Origin: Colius striatus
Lineage: Eukaryota > Chordata > Aves > Coliiformes > Coliidae
Direction: 5' to 3'
Assembly: GCF_028858725.1 (NCBI RefSeq)
Contig: NC_084772.1
Span: 13,647,048-13,711,047, forward strand
DNA length: 64,000 nt
Part shown: piece by piece, positions 23,696 through 38,496 of the stretch
Position numbering within the stretch: position 1 is the first letter of the stretch
How the letters are laid out: each line of letters begins with the position of its first letter
Translations under genes and position numbers: made by a program
Notes under the pieces: model-generated
Databases searched by the model: none
What the model saw: the letters and a program-made list of their open reading frames with translations, nothing else
What the model was told of the DNA's origin: nothing

Positions 23696-26600
23696 AGCAA
23701 TATCTCAACTAAACTTGCTACTTTAAAAAAGCTCCACAAGTCACTCAGTATTGTGAGAGTACTCTTGCCTGCATTTTGTACTGTTCAGTTCTTGGTGTTG
23801 ATGCTGCAGCACTGTATATCAGTATAGCTGAGGCTGTAATTCAGCTCTTCTGATTTTGACTCTGGTTTTGACTTCCCATATTCTTTTTCTAATCTGAAAG
23901 TTCTCTGTGTTTTCTACTTTGAGTCCTCACATTTTCTGAGGAAAATGTATTGATGATTTTTTCCCCTGTCTGTTCAACTCATCAGAAAATTCTCTCCTAG
24001 ATGATACAAAATACCACTTTGTCTCATGGGTGGATGGGGTCCTCAGCCAAGACAGATGCCTCATTTCAGAAATGAAGAAATTTGGTTATAAAAGATCTTT
24101 AAATACTTACTATGTATATGTTAAAGATCCACTGCCTGGTGGAAAGGAGACAGTCAAATTAGTCCCCCAGTCTTTCTGTTATTTCAAATACTGAACTGGC
24201 TAGAAGTGAGGGAAGCAAGTACTGATTTGCCTTTCGTTTGTTTATTTATTTAATTAAAGAAAAAACCCCACAAAACACCTCCAAGCTATTGAGTGAGTGC
24301 TTATGCACTGAAGATGAGTGAACAGCAAAAATGAAATGTACCCAAATGTCCTCCCAGAGCTTCCTGACATCCCTGCTCGTATTTTAGCAAGTGACTTTGC
24401 TGACTTCAGGATTAAAGTGATGCAGTAAATATCGAGAAGGCTATATGAAAAGGCTGAATGTGCACTGAAAATAAGAAATGGATGGTCTAAGAAGACATTT
24501 GCTGTAAACAGAATGATTTTAGAAAAATGAGTGAGGAAGGAAGTTTTAAGAGGTCACAAAGGTCTTCTTTGTTCCTTGCCAAGAAGCTTTTATTAAAAAG
24601 GAATGTATAGATTTGCAGTTTATTTGCTAGAAGTCATCTCATCACAAATCTGAAAGAGAAGTAGGGTGAGTCAGGTGCAGGATTTGATCTTGCATCAGTA
24701 AATTCTCCTGACTTTACTGTAGTTTGCCTTACATTAGTGATGTGCCTGATAATATTTTAGCTGGATATATTAACAAAAATAAGTGGAGCATGAGTGGGGA
24801 AAAACTAGACTATAGCAGGCTTTGCTTATTTTGGTCTATGAACAGTGCAGTACTACAGGTGCAGTCAGCCATCATAGTAGGCCAGAAATATTGTAATTGG
24901 TGTTTTTGTCCATCTTGGCTCTGAAGTGCTCAGAATCTGACCTGTTATTTGCTGTCATGAGCTGCAGGACAAACAAATAATTTTGTTGGTGTTGCTGTTT
25001 CAGCTCACTGTTCCTTATGGTACTAACCTTCAAAGGTATCTTTGTAACTCTATCAATAGGCTCATAACATTTACTGCCCATTAGCTCCACGTGCAAGACA
25101 AAATCATCATCTCAGTGTGGCTCACAAAAATCCTTTGCTGGTTAAATGCTGATTTAGTTAAGAGAATTCAGAAGCAAGTCTATTGGACAGCACCAAGACC
25201 CAGAATCTCAAAGGTGGGAGGACAGTTAAGTTTTATTACTTTCTCTCAACTTCTAGTTAACCTTATCTTAATGTGTATTTTCCAAAAACTTAGAAAAACA
25301 TGTTTGCAGTTTGGAGAATGCTATCTGCATTCCTACATGACTCCTGTCTGATAAAAAATGGATTAGTTAGAAAACTACTGAATGTGTGTTGCTGGTGTAG
25401 GTTCAGATTCAATTTTCTCTTCACAAACACACGTTTGTTTGGCTTAGATCTTGATTTACCTGTGCATAACACCCATACAGAATCACTTCTGAATTTGGTT
25501 TCTGTTACAATTCAAGGAAATGTCAAACATTACACTTTTTCAGGGCAAATTTGGAGGAGATGGGCTGATAGATTGTGCCTAATTGTTCTGTGTATTTTAT
25601 GGACTGGTAGCCTTTTCTGGATAGTGTTAGTTTGTTTGGGGATCTGAGACGTTTCTGTTTGTGGAAATGAATCCCATGCACGATCTAATAAAACAAGTGA
25701 GTGTGTTTCTGTGTACCTGTATAGTATGTACAAAATGTGGAACTTCCACATAGGTCAGACAGAAGCTAGGGTTTTATTTTTCAGGCAGCATGTCAAAAGT
25801 TTTACATAGTGAAAATATCCAACCAAGAGGAGCTGCTTCTGTGTTTCATGTGCACATTATAATTCCCAGTCTAGTCTTTAATTAAATCATTTTTTCTATT
25901 CATCTATAATAACCTGGTTTTAATCTGGATTTTTTACTTGCAAATCTGATAATCAAAAAGCTAATTATATATGAGTTGTAGTTATTGGGCTGGTTTCTTC
26001 ATGGATTTTAAGGAAGCATTATTTTAGGACTAGGTAAATCAATAATTTTTGAATCACTTGTTGAAGTGACAGTGAGGATTTTTTGCTGTGGTAACGATGA
26101 CGTATGTGATGAAGATAAAACAATACTTTGAAACCATTAATGAGTGGTGAGAGCACTGACTTTCTTCTCATCAGATCAGTTATGCAGTCTAATTGTTGTT
26201 GTAATAGATGACTGTTTTCTTTCCATATGAATCTCCTGGTATGTCTAGCAAGTAAGAAATATGTACTAAAGTCTATCAGAGCCACACTGAATCGTTAGGT
26301 GAGTTTTAAAAATCTTCCTAATTTCACACTCTCTGCATGCAAATCGTTTCATGCCAGGTGCAGAATCAATGTATTTACTCATTTTTCATGATGATGTTAT
26401 TTGTCATCACAGAGGCTGTAGAGATAGTTGAGAGCTGATGATAACCAATTTGAAACTGAACAGATGCAATACATGAAGCACTGAAATATCTATGTTCTGA
26501 TGCTGATAAAGAGTTCTTACGCTGGCCATGGTACTATAGTCATATAATGTGTTACTACAGAAACTGTCCTTGAAGTGACCCCAAGATAGATTAGAATGCT

Positions 26601-29184
26601 TTAAAGAAGAAGTGAATGATATTGTCCAGTCTTTCTATAGAAATATGTTAATACAAAGTATAACAAGGGGTAAAATGTGCTTAAGCACAGTGCTCAGTAT
26701 AAACCGAGTTGTGGTGTATTTACATGGCTGTGAATCCAACTTGTTTCTTGCTTGCTTTAAGCCAGTTTCCTTTGCTTAACACACACTGTGTTGACCTCAT
26801 AGGACAGAGGTGCAGGTGGCTCAGTACTGAGCCTATCTCATCCCCAGCACCTCACATGCTCAGATAATGGTGTTGATTCTTGAGAAGCAAGGATTTGGGT
26901 GAGAAGAGGACAAAAGAGTCCTCCAAAAATGATTTGTCTCATCCCAGTGCAGAATTGGAGCAGTTTGGGTATATTGGAGGTGTTTGTGATCATTGAAAAG
27001 ATTTCTCAGCCATCTCTAACCAACAGCTTTGTTTCCTACAATAATTGTGTGCACATAGCAGAATTGATCCGTTCTTGATACTGCTCCTCTAATTAGCTCT
27101 GCTGTACACAGAGATTAGCCAAACCTGTCACTGAGTGTTTAAGAGTTTGGCCATGCTGAAACAAAATAAGGTATGCTATGAGAATAACGTGTTATAGTGC
27201 ATTTTCCACTTCCCCTTTGTTTCCAGATGAGGCCTTGGTATCAGACAGACTTCCTAGCAAAGGGCTTCAGCTGAGGAGCTTTAATTAAGGAAAAGTCTCC
27301 ATCCTTTGAAGAACTGCATGCAATAAATAGGATATTTTTTTTAAGTACAATAGAGCTGTGTTTACAGCAGATAAGATTTTTTTGGACATTTTCCTTTAAC
27401 AAAAGCTCAAGAGCAGAAGTGTCTGTCTTGAACATAAGCATCATGCCCAGGTCGTAGTAATTGATATTTATTGCTCTAACAGTAATCTGAAGCAGAGAAA
27501 CCATGTTTATCTGGCTGTGAGCTCTGATTCCTTTGTCCAGGTTATTCTACTGGGTAACTGAATGCATTAGTATTTCCTCTGAAAATTAATTTTGTGGCAG
27601 ATAAAGAAAGCATGTACACATACATAAATCTCCTGTTTTCTGTCTGGGCAAGGAGCTCAAAAAACAGGGTGTGTCTGAATATATTTTGTTTGGCAATTAG
27701 TATTCAGTATTTTTCTCCCTTTATAAAATGTCTAATTCAAATGTCAGTTCATTCTTCTCTGTTTCCTGCCCTTATTCAACTAGACTTTCAGACCAGGCTT
27801 AATTAACTTTAAGACCTTTTCTGCCCACCCCTATAGTTACAGTCTTTTCCTGGAACATTTCCATTGTTATAACCTCCATGTGTTTTGAGATGATACACAT
27901 GATATTATGACTGCTCTTATGAATTTACAATGAGCCTTTCAATATTTTACTTACAGCTTAGGTCTTGTCAAGAAAATCTCATCTTCAAATCAAAATAAAA
28001 CTGGGGAAGCAAATTTTCAGCATACAGTGCTGATAAAGGGAAGCTGAAGGGTCTGAAAATTGAGACCTCAGACACAGGGAAGCTTAAAAGGAAAGCTGTT
28101 GAAAGTTTTGTGAATTTTTAACTTTTTTTTTTTGTTAGCTAGACTTTTTTTCAGTGTGGATTTGTTTCCATGTGGGACTGATTGTGATTTAACAGTGTTG
28201 TGTTTTGCTCCATTATCTATGCACTGGTTCAAGCAGATCATCAGCCTGATGAATTTACAGCCCTAGTCCAACAGGGAACCTGCACCCACAGAGAGCTGCA
28301 AACAGATTGCAGCCATAGTAGGTGCTAGTTCAACATGTAAGACATGATGGCAGGAGTGACCTTTTTTTGAGACATGCCATGCTCTTGTTCACATGTGGTA
28401 AGAAGTCCTTGTGAAAGTGATAAAAGTGAGAGCTGGGAGTTTTCAGCTGCCCGACCCAGGGGCATTTCTGCTCCCAGGTCTTCTCAAGCCAGCACCAGGA
28501 GCTGGGCTGGTGCTGCTGCCTGCTGGGACTCACTATGGCAAGCACTGGGGAGCAACTTGCATCCCCCTGGGAGCTGGTGGCTTGACATTAGCCTGACTGT
28601 TTGGGAAGTTCTTATTCACAACAGTGCTGCACTTGTGGGTTTGCTACCTGAATCCAAAACACAGCTGGAGATATTTCTTATTCCACTTATAAGGTGGGAA
28701 TTTTTTTTCACCTTAGTTAAGGAGAACACTTATTTCTCCTACAGATCATATTTTAATCATGGTCACTGAAATTCCCTTTCTTGTGTGAATGAGGCATTGC
28801 TCTTCATTTAAAGAAACCAAAGATAGGTCCATATAAGGTAGGTAATACAGCTCACCATTTCACAGCAGGAAAATGATGCAGGATATTCCAAAGAGAAATG
28901 TGCCTCTTTCTTCCTGTTTGAAACTTAAGTCATCTCTGAGTGCAGTTACTGGAGGATTCAGTTAAATAATGCTACAGATGATGAAGCTCTGCAATAGCTT
29001 TGTCACTGTCAAGTTCACAGGATTGTTTTTGCAAAATGAACATATTACAGAGAGTGTTCCTGCTTTTTGTGCTCTCTATGACCTTGCTTCTTAATTTCTG
29101 TGCTGGATATGTGTTTTAGGTGGAGTGCATTGGTAATCTGGGTGATACTAAAATGTCCGTAGTGTAGCAATATTGGTTTGTGTT
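23696..29184. other. Noncoding stretch, nothing recognised
   Basis: AT-rich unique sequence. Minus-strand donor-like sites occur at 24105-24110 and 27949-27954 (gtaagt in each), but no flanking exon could be confirmed. No repeats of note and no coding similarity. Confidence 0.5.
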
Positions 29185-29278
29185 TTAGTGTTAGTGGTGG
29201 ACTTGGCATGTTGGGTTAGTGGTTGGACTAGATCTTAAAGGTCTTTTCAAACCAAAATGACTCTGATTCTGTGACAGC
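29185..29278 (+). mobile_element. CR1 LINE 3'-end fragment
   Basis: The sequence reads gtgttagtggtggacttgg, then ggttggactagatcttaaaggtc and ttttcaaacc, and ends in gactctgattctgtgac. This is the CR1 3' UTR in sense orientation, with a degraded attctatg tail. Only the last ~90 bases are present. Confidence 0.85.
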
Positions 29279-32200
29279 TGAGAACCCTATATTAACAGTA
29301 CTGAGCAAATAGACTACTTCATCGTAGGCTTGGGTTCATAGATTAGGTGGTGAAAAGTCTGGTACCTTATTAGCAGTGGTGATTGATTGACCTAACCCTA
29401 ACATAACTGAACTCTTTCTCTTGCAGACAGATCACATCTATCTAAAAGATTATGACAGTAAAAGCTAGTAAGATAATGCAAATCTCCAAATTCAGGTCTA
29501 GGACTGGAGGTAGAGGGAGGGAGTATCCCACAAAAAGAATGGAGAAGCTAAACTAAAGCTCTGCAAGTGGAGATCGGCTGATGATGCTGAATGTATCACA
29601 GGAACAATTCCCATCAATGGCAGGATTTCCTATCATTTGCATGAGAGCAGCATTAGGGCCTTAGTCTCCTCAAGTGGTATGCTGAAAGGGAGACTTTGCA
29701 CCCCTAGAAGATTTCCAGAACACAAATTCCCAGCCAATAGGATCACAAAAGGAAAGGGAAAAGGAAGAGGGATCCTACCAAAGCATTGCTTAGAAATGTG
29801 GACAAAAGCAGAAGGAATTCAGCTGTGTCCTTCAGACATACTGTGGAAGTGGAACTTCCCTTCACACTGTCACACACAATAAGGATGAAGGCTTGTGTGT
29901 GCTGCAGATAATCCACCTTGCACCCTGTGGATGTTGACAGGTGTTAGGGCGACCATTCCATACGTTACTGATGAGCTTTGGGAGGGAGGAGAATGCGGAG
30001 AAATGGATAACTTCCATGGGGACAAAGCCAGATGGCCCACTACTAATTTGTGGAGACTGATAGTAGTCTATTAAAAATAATGTGCAAATAGAAATAGAAG
30101 GCTCTTTCTTCTAAAGTTTTGTCAGAGGATGGTAAAATCCCACAGGAGCAGAAGGATTTTGGTAACTAGGCTGGGACAATAAAACTGATTTGGAGAATTT
30201 AAAACATTTCTGCTTTTGATCTCTAACTATGGTGGTACACTGTAATTCCTTGCACTTCAGATGCAACATTAAGGCAGAAGGGTACTCTTTCCACTGGTCT
30301 TTTGGAAAGATTCCTGTACAACAGTGTGTACCAGGTGACTGTGCTTGTCTTTTCTCTGAAGTGCCAGCCATTTTTCACTGCAAGTTCAGGACTCTTTCAT
30401 GGATGATGCTTAATAATGCTTTCACATACAGCTTCTAATATGTTGAAAGATGTTTTTGCTGTCTATCTCACACAAAAATACTTGGCTGGAGAAAAGTCTG
30501 CCACAGCGTCTGTTCACCTGCTTCACTCTGGTTTACTGATTGTAAATCTTTACTTGGATATACTCAGAGCACCAAGACTGAAGTGTAGGCAGTGTGAACA
30601 ACTGCAATGGATGGATAGGCTTCCCCTCTGCCCTTCCTCTGTCTTTGCCCAGCCCCAGAAAAACACACGTCTTAAACTGTTCCAGTTCCTGTGAATGTGG
30701 GTTTTAACTAGCACCTAGGAGGGCTGAGCCCCAAATCTTTCCACTGGCTGCCCAACATATAGGTATAGCAGGATATGTACAAATAGACTCATGGCACAAA
30801 TAGTATCCATCTCAGAAGTATGTTACAGAGAAAGCTTAAAATATTCAGCAAAATCTTACATTTGAAATATAGCTAGTTCCATGCTTATTGACAAATTTGA
30901 AATTCAGATCAAGATGAGTGGAGCTCAGGTTCTCAAAGAAGAAAAGGTCTAATTTATATTCTTGCACTGAAGAACTGTAAACAGTTTCTTCTTAATTTTT
31001 TATTAATGGTTTTATGTTTTGAGATCAGAGTTATTGCAGAATTTAGGAGGTAGGTGACACATGCATTGGTGAGTGATAGTCACTGTCTGCTGTGTTCAAG
31101 GTAGGAGGGAAACCAGTGATGTCACAGCTAAACTTTGAGGGATTTTTGATTCATAAACCCACAAGGATAACAAAAGGAAATGCCTTTGTTTTTAAAAAAT
31201 ACACCACAACATTTTAATGGCCAACAAATTTCTCACAAAAACAGAGAACTTATTATTTTCTGGCACTACATTTGAACCTTTGAATTAAACTTCCAGAACC
31301 TGTGCAAACACCAGAATTATGAACACATGACAAAAAACCCCATGAAGATTCCTTGCAGAAAGCTCAACTGCTAGAAATAATGTTACCTTTATTCTGTAAA
31401 CATCTATTTTTTAGAAAATAAAAACTGTTAGCTGGCCTGATTTAAGCCTGTGTTTCTGTGCACATCTACCCTGAGGAAAAAAAAAGGTCAAAAAGTTTTT
31501 CTATTTTCCATTTGAAATATTAATTAAAGTAATTGGTTTATGGGTGCACAGTAAAGTTCTTTGTTCTGTAAGTGCTATAAATCAGAGGACCTTCTAAACT
31601 ATCCCCAGTGATATTTACCTATATCCTGTTTTCCCTTCTGTTTTGCTCAGCAAAGGCAGGATGTGAAGCAAACCTGGCAACAAACTTGTTAACTGTTTAG
31701 GTGGAACTTTTTCTGCCTAGGCTGCCTCTTTAGCACCAAGCCCTGCATTGAGCGCTCTGCAAGCCGCAGATTACTCAGCAACATGTAGCCATTTCATGGT
31801 GTAATTTCAGTGTTACCATTTGTTTTAAAATATTAAGAAGCGGTTTTAAGATCTTATGTTAAAGAGCAAAGCTTTGGGAAATTCTTCTTGTTGCAATGCA
31901 GTGCAACTGTAGCACTCCAAATAATAAAGCCTTGGTTTGTGGTCAAAGCAGGAATGATTTGTTAATTGGGTATATCTTTTGCTTTCAAATTCATTTTGTT
32001 TAGTGTTTGTAATTTTCACATTCTTCTCTATAGTATACTGTACTAGCCTAAGGGTTTCATGTGCTAAATTAATCGTGTGTCCTTTTTCTCTTGTTGGTCA
32101 CCCTTTATGTAAGGATAAAAAGTAACTCCTGGAGATATCGCAGATGAATTGCAAGTCAGCATTTCTGTGATTTGTTTCTGGAATATTGGTTGTTTTTACA

Positions 32201-35200
32201 TGGCACAAATTAACTGAAGATGAGAAGCTTTTGTAAATCATTGGAGTATCCTTGCTTTTGTCTAATATTTTTTCCTACATGAACATCTATAATACTGTAT
32301 ACTTTTACAAATGCTGATATAATGATTTATAATCAGTGGAGGCTGGGACATATTGATTAACTATACCTTTGTTAACTGCAGCAGCAACAAACTTTCAATG
32401 TTCTCAGTAGCAAAGAATGGAACAGATTTTCTGAGAGAAATTCATCGTCTTCCATATCTTTTTTTCCTTGCATTCCTTTCTTTCCTTTATCTTTATTACA
32501 GTGTGACAACCAACACAGCAAGGTACTGTGCACACTGACAGTCTCACTATTGCAGAATAGAGTTCTTACAGAAAAAACAGTATCAATTCATCTCTTATGC
32601 ATAAATGCTTTGTCTCTGCAAGCTGCATAGCAAACTTGTAAGCTCAGGGACTTGCTACACTATCTTTAGGTTGAGATGAAAGGCTTTTCAACTAAGTTTT
32701 TGTATGAATCCAGTGGTTATAAAATACCTCATCAAAAAAAAAAAAAAAAAAAGATTATTTTTTGACCACTGAGATCCAGAAACTTCTAAAATAAGAATTT
32801 TTTATCGTTTAGAACAGGAGCTGTGAAACCTAGTAGTTCAGGGTTAGAGTGCTAAAGTACCTGGGCCACTTTAAACTTGAGATTTAGGAGACCAAGTCAC
32901 TGACATGTTTATGTGAACTCCCTGAAACAAATCTGCTAGCAGGAGAAATATGCCGAAGCTGGCTAGTATACCTGGTGGCTTTCACTTCCTCTTGGTATTG
33001 GTCACACACAATAAAGCCATAGTACCTTCAAGACAGATTCCAGTCATCCACCACTTTGATAAAACATATTGCATGAAATCACAGCAGAGTGTACATTTGC
33101 TTGCTCAGAACAGCACTAAGCCTGTAACTGTCCACACTGACAAGTGGAACCCTTTCCCAAAGGATTTACAGGTGCAGTTTGCAGTATCATTTCTGTCTCT
33201 TTTCAATTATGAAAAGTGTCCACAACATAATCTAAATATTACAAAACAGAACTACAAAAAAGAATAAAAAGTCTTTTCTTTTAAACACTCTGGGAATAAT
33301 GTGGTATAGCCCAAGAAAGCAGAACTTCTCTTCTTCCAATGCCAACTGTAAACAGCTCTGCTGTTGTCTGTACTTAATTTGGTTTAAGTGCCATCAATGT
33401 TAGGCCCAAAGGATTCTGTGGATATGTATAACATTCATAGCTTGTCTGATGGCATTTCTTAAATTATTTAAGAAATTAGAGGAGATTTTTAGTAGAGGCA
33501 AAAGACCTTTGAAATGAATGTCATAGCCGAAAGACAGCAAATACCATTTATCCCTTACCTGAGTCAGAGCTGGTGGAGCTTCGGTTTGTTTGCAAATCAA
33601 GCAAATTAAAATCAATAGTATCCCAAAATGTTAAGCAGTATACATAAAATGAAGATCAAATACAAAAATCCACTTCTCTTTTTGTTAAGCAATACTGGGA
33701 GTGTTCAGCTCTCCAGTCTCCAAGGTTTTCCAGCTGGGAGTCAGCCTTTTCCCATCCTGCATCCCGGCATCCTGTTATTGTTCCAAGTCTTAGTAATACA
33801 GTGAGAAAAGGGAGTGGAGGAAACAAGATAAACTTGGCCTTATTATTGCTATACCTACTTATTTGTTACTAACTCTAATGAAGGAGCTAAATAAAAGGAA
33901 ATTGACTCTGAGAGAAACACAAAAGTTGGTATGTTCTTTAGTATCATTTAATAAAGAATTTTAGGAATTAACAAACATCTGAATGGTACTTTAAAGGATA
34001 TTTAAGTTACCAAATGTCTATGTCTGATACTTGATCAGCACAGACCATGCACATTTTGCACAAAGTGCTTCGAAGATGTCTTATCTATAAGAATTTTTAT
34101 ACCTGCAAGCAAAAAAGCTGTAGCTCTCATATGAATGTGACCACTTTGCTGTAAAGTTCTGTCAGTGCTGGATGTAACAATGAAATTTAGCAGTATTTTT
34201 CACAGGTGAAATTTATGACCCCAGAAGCAAGATAGCATAGGTGGACTTTCCAGAAGGACAAAATTTTTGTAATGTCTTGATTATGGTTGATTTTAAGTCT
34301 CAAGACCACTCAGGGCATACAGAAAGGAAAGACTCATCATTTGTGTTGCATTTCTGAGGCTGACTTACTGGGCAATGGCAGCTTGGGGAAGCTCACGAAA
34401 ATGCAATTGTCAGTGTCTTTAGTGCTGTCACCCACATAAAACTTGTCAGGATATTGTTCAATGAGCCCTACCTGCTGAACCAGTGAACTTTTCTGCAGCC
34501 TAGCCTGAGTACCCAAACCCTTCTGTGGGACTGGGACGCATTCTTCAATGCCATTTGCCTTTCTCTGCCCCCTGTCTGTGTGTTAAACCCGAACTCAAAG
34601 GTGTATCTTTACCATTGTAAAGTAAAAATGGAAGAAGAATTTTTTTAAACTAAATAATGCAGAAAAAATTCTGAGAAGTGTGAGACAACTCAAAACTCTT
34701 TTTTTTTGAACCAGTTATAATAATTGTAGGCAAATGTCCAATGTATCTTAAGTAGGACTTTAAATAATAATGTTCCACAGTTAAGTACTGTCTTGCTGCT
34801 ATTTGTCATCACAGTCCAGCACAGGTGATGGCATTGATTTCCTGGCTTGCTGGAAGGCTGAGCTTCTTTAGATGGTTTCACATATTTTATGATGTACAGC
34901 AGCAAAGATGAATGGCTTTTTAAAAAAATGGATGAATTAATTATTCAGAAAAGTTAAGCAACTAATGAGGAGACATTTTTCAACATCTTATGTAAGGAGA
35001 CCAACTAGAGTTAAGTTTCCTTGCAAGAAAATAAGCCGTTCCTGTGTCATTGCTGAGAGAGGAGCAGGGAGAGTGTAGATAGGACTTCCAGGGAACGGCA
35101 GTTATCTCGTCAGGATGCAGCTCACTGATAATCTGGTACCCACAGCAGACAACAGGCCCAGATATGATTTACTTTTGCAAATGACTTCAACTGTATTTTC

Positions 35201-38126
35201 AGCCGTTGCATAGCCTTTGATCTTCATATCTATGGACTTGGGAGTAAGCCTGCTATTTGGCTAATCTAAACAAAGGATGAGGAAAAGGGAGCCCTTCACG
35301 TCCATAGCGCAGAAGAGGAAGAGAGAAACCCCCTACGTTCTCTATATATGTCCTGAGGCAACAGACTTAGATTATCAAGGTTGCTTTAATGCCTGCTAAA
35401 TAAGGTTTATATTAGTTGTCTTGTTTTACCTCTACTGAAAAGTTCAAGGAGATAAGTAAGAAAGTTTCTCAAGGTATTTCCAGCATGCAGTGTTTCAGAG
35501 CTCAATAGAAGAACTGAAGACCATTTTTAAGCCTCCAGGAAGAGACTTTAATTTAAATTTTAGAAACCTGATGTAATATCTCAAAAGCTTCCACATTATG
35601 CTTTATAGATTTAATTTCTGCTGAACTGATTCTTTAAACCTTCTTTCTGGTTATGAGGAAATGTCCATTGAGGTTTTACAGAATGAAGAACATATCTTTG
35701 CAGCCCAAGTAGCAAAGCTCCTAATAAGTTAGAGCACTCCACACCCTCTGGTTAGTCCCAGACATTTGCACTGCTCTGCTTTCCAGGCAATGCATTTCAT
35801 CACCTTTTCAAAGCTGCTGGCTCAAAATGCTAGCCAGCAGGTTTTCTAGTAGATCTTAGACTTCCCGACTTTATCATTAAGGCCAAATCATAAGATATTG
35901 GAAAAATTCCTTGGTTTTTTTTGCAAGCAAGGGGGTAAGGTTCTAAATAAAATATTATTAGCTTATACGAAGTTTTGCTAACAAGAAATACCCTGTGGAT
36001 GATCAGTCAGTGTTGTCAGGTATACTTACCTTTTAGCTGCCTCAATTTGTATATGAAAGCTTATTTAATAATCAAACTTCTGGAAGTGAAAGGAACAGGT
36101 AAATAATTGATAGAATCCTTAGCATCTAACAACTTCCCAACAACTGCTCTGTGTGACTTGTGGATGGAACTAGTGGAAAAACTAAAGGAAGCAATAATAT
36201 TTACTTGGCATTTCACAGTGTTTGTCTGCTATTCCTTTTCCCAAATTACACTAGGCCTTTTTCATTGGTCTATTCAACACTGCTGTAGAAGTTTTCTTCC
36301 ATGTTATATCCGTCTGTCTCTCTGGCACATTTGCTTTCCCTGAGATTTTCCCACAGATGTTCATTACCTGCTATTTTTTGACTTTGTGGCACCTGGGCTA
36401 GAAGTGTCTGGTTCAGGTCAGCATCTCTGTCTATGAAACTTTATAATGTTAGCCTGTGTTATGTACATGCTGGTGTCTGAGCAATCTTCCAGACTGTTCA
36501 TGCTAGTAAAGTTTAAGATAGTCTTTCCTTTCTTGGATAAAAGGGGTAAAACTCAACTTTGCTTTGAAGTTTCTTGTGCATAGTTTGATTTGACATTTCT
36601 GGGAATCTGAGGTAATAACTTTCATCTTGCTGCTGCTGAAAGGAATAATATGGGCAGAAACAGAGCCCACATTGCCTATGCTAAGTCTATTGAATTTGAC
36701 TGCTCTCACTATACACAGGTACCTATGAGTGGGTTAATAGAAGCGAATGAAACTGATAACTGCACAGAATAAATACAAGATTAAAGTTTGCATCTTTCTT
36801 CAGAATTGTATTTTCTGTGTTGCCAAGATTGGTCAGGTGATCTGAAACTCCAGTTTCATTACTTTCTGTGTACTTGGCAAAGCTGAATGACTCTTACTGT
36901 AATAGCTTTTGGTTACATCTTGTTTCAGTTTTCCACTGTAGTGCTTGTCTACCGTCCCATCTGATCAGTAGTCTGTGAAGTTCTCAAATAATTCATGGAA
37001 ACCATAGCCATAAGAACAAGTTCACTGCTTTCCTAACCAGCACAAATTCCAGCAAAGCTGGATGATGGAACAGCTTATGCCTTTCACTGAGTGAGCATGG
37101 ATTTTTTTTTTCTCTTTGCAAGTAGTTCTAGTTGTGGTGAAATTCCATATAATAAATAAGTCCTTCTTAATGAGCACAGTCATCAAAACCAAAGGCAGCT
37201 ATTGACACAGCTGCAACTAATGATATTTTAATTTCTAAAAAGCAATTGTCTCAATATTCAACTCTCTCTGGAGGAGGGCTTTACACTTGGCAATGCAGCT
37301 CAAGAATGCTTTTGTAACAGTTTATAAAATAGACCTAGTAGTCTGTCTTGCTAATACCAGCACGTTATAGGCACTGTGCAAGTGAAGGTCTGCCAAGATT
37401 TGAAATTCAGTCATAGCAATAATACTTGTGTCAGTATTTTTATGACCAACTAAGAATTATGGTAGAGGAGAGCATAAGCTTTCCTTTGGTTATAAAAATA
37501 AACGCAAAATGCTAATTTTGAACAGCCCAGATAATCATTGTAAAATCCCTCCCATTTCAAATGTGGAACTCTTGCTGACTGTTTTCTGAAGCTTCTATTG
37601 AAGAAACATTGCTTAAAATTTAAAAAATAACAATTACTGCTACATGTGGAAAGCATAATCTCTGGAGAACTTTGTGTTGTTATTTCTGGGACTTTTAATC
37701 AGGGCAGTGCAGTGCTCTTAGTCATTTCCACTTGGAAACTGTTTTCCTTTTGTCACAGATTGAGGTGTGTATCCTGGACTGAGTCTGACTCAGCTTCCTT
37801 TTGTCAGGTTTGTTAAACAAAAGAATGTAGCTCTGATTTTTACTTTATTTTTTTAATATATGATCTATTTACTAAACCACTGAGGAATTTTAGTCAAAGC
37901 TGATGGAACTGGATATCAGCCGGGGACATGTGATAGCATTTTTGGGATATCTTTTCCAGAGCATGGTTATGGCTGTACCATACACATTTCATTACACTGG
38001 ATCTCTCAGGGCAAGTTAAATCCCATGCTCCTCAGCCAGGTGAATCTCTCATTGTATACGAGACCTCTGGCTGCATAAAGACTAATGACTTGGTGTCTAA
38101 AATGTTCAACAGGAAATTATCTGAAA
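29279..38126. other. Noncoding stretch, about 8.8 kb
   Basis: I see no gene. A poly(A) run lies at 32734-32752. A strong minus-strand donor (CTCAG/gtaagg, exon side ending at 33559) stands out but has no confirmed exon. The region around 31700-31830 is a little richer in GC and could be conserved, which I cannot test here. Confidence 0.5.
32734..32752 (+). repeat. Poly(A) homopolymer run
   Basis: A run of about 19 adenines. No retroposed gene body or SINE is recognised directly upstream, so it is more likely a simple repeat than the tail of a retrocopy. Confidence 0.9.
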
Positions 38127-38496
38127 TCACAGAATCATAGAATGGTGAGGTTTGGAAGGGATCTCTAGAGATCATCTAGTCCAACTTCCCTCCTAAAGCA
38201 GCTTTGTTCAGATCAGGTCACACAGGAAGGCATCCAGGTGGGTTTTGAAAACCTCCAGAAAAGGAGACTCCACACTCACCCTGGGCAGCCTGTGCCAGGG
38301 CTCCCTCATCCTCACAGTAAAGTAGTTTTTCCTTATGTTTAAGTGGAACTTTTTGTGTTCCAGCTTATGTCCATTACTCCTTGTCCTGTGACTTGAGACA
38401 ACAGAAAAAAGTGCCGCCCCATCCTCTTGACAAACACCTTTTAAATACTTATAAGTGTTAATGAGATCCCCCCTCAGTCTTCTCTAGGCTGAAAAG
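38127..38496 (-). mobile_element. CR1 LINE copy, 3' UTR and end of ORF2
   Basis: Reading the plus strand gives the reverse complement of CR1. The 3' tail (atcacagaatcatagaatgg) comes first, then gatcatctagtccaac, then the end of ORF2. On the minus strand the frame gives [27 protein letters not shown] and a stop, characteristic of the CR1 ORF2 C-terminus. Further upstream the frame shifts near 38405. The element is 5'-truncated near 38496. Confidence 0.95.

Noticed and set aside
28374..28769. 131-codon plus-strand open frame
   Set aside because: Sequence is Ser/Trp-rich without domain features and overlaps other random frames; no gene evidence.
29392..29404. cctaaccctaac, resembling two telomere repeats
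   Set aside because: Fewer than three units with no extension; not an interstitial telomeric array.
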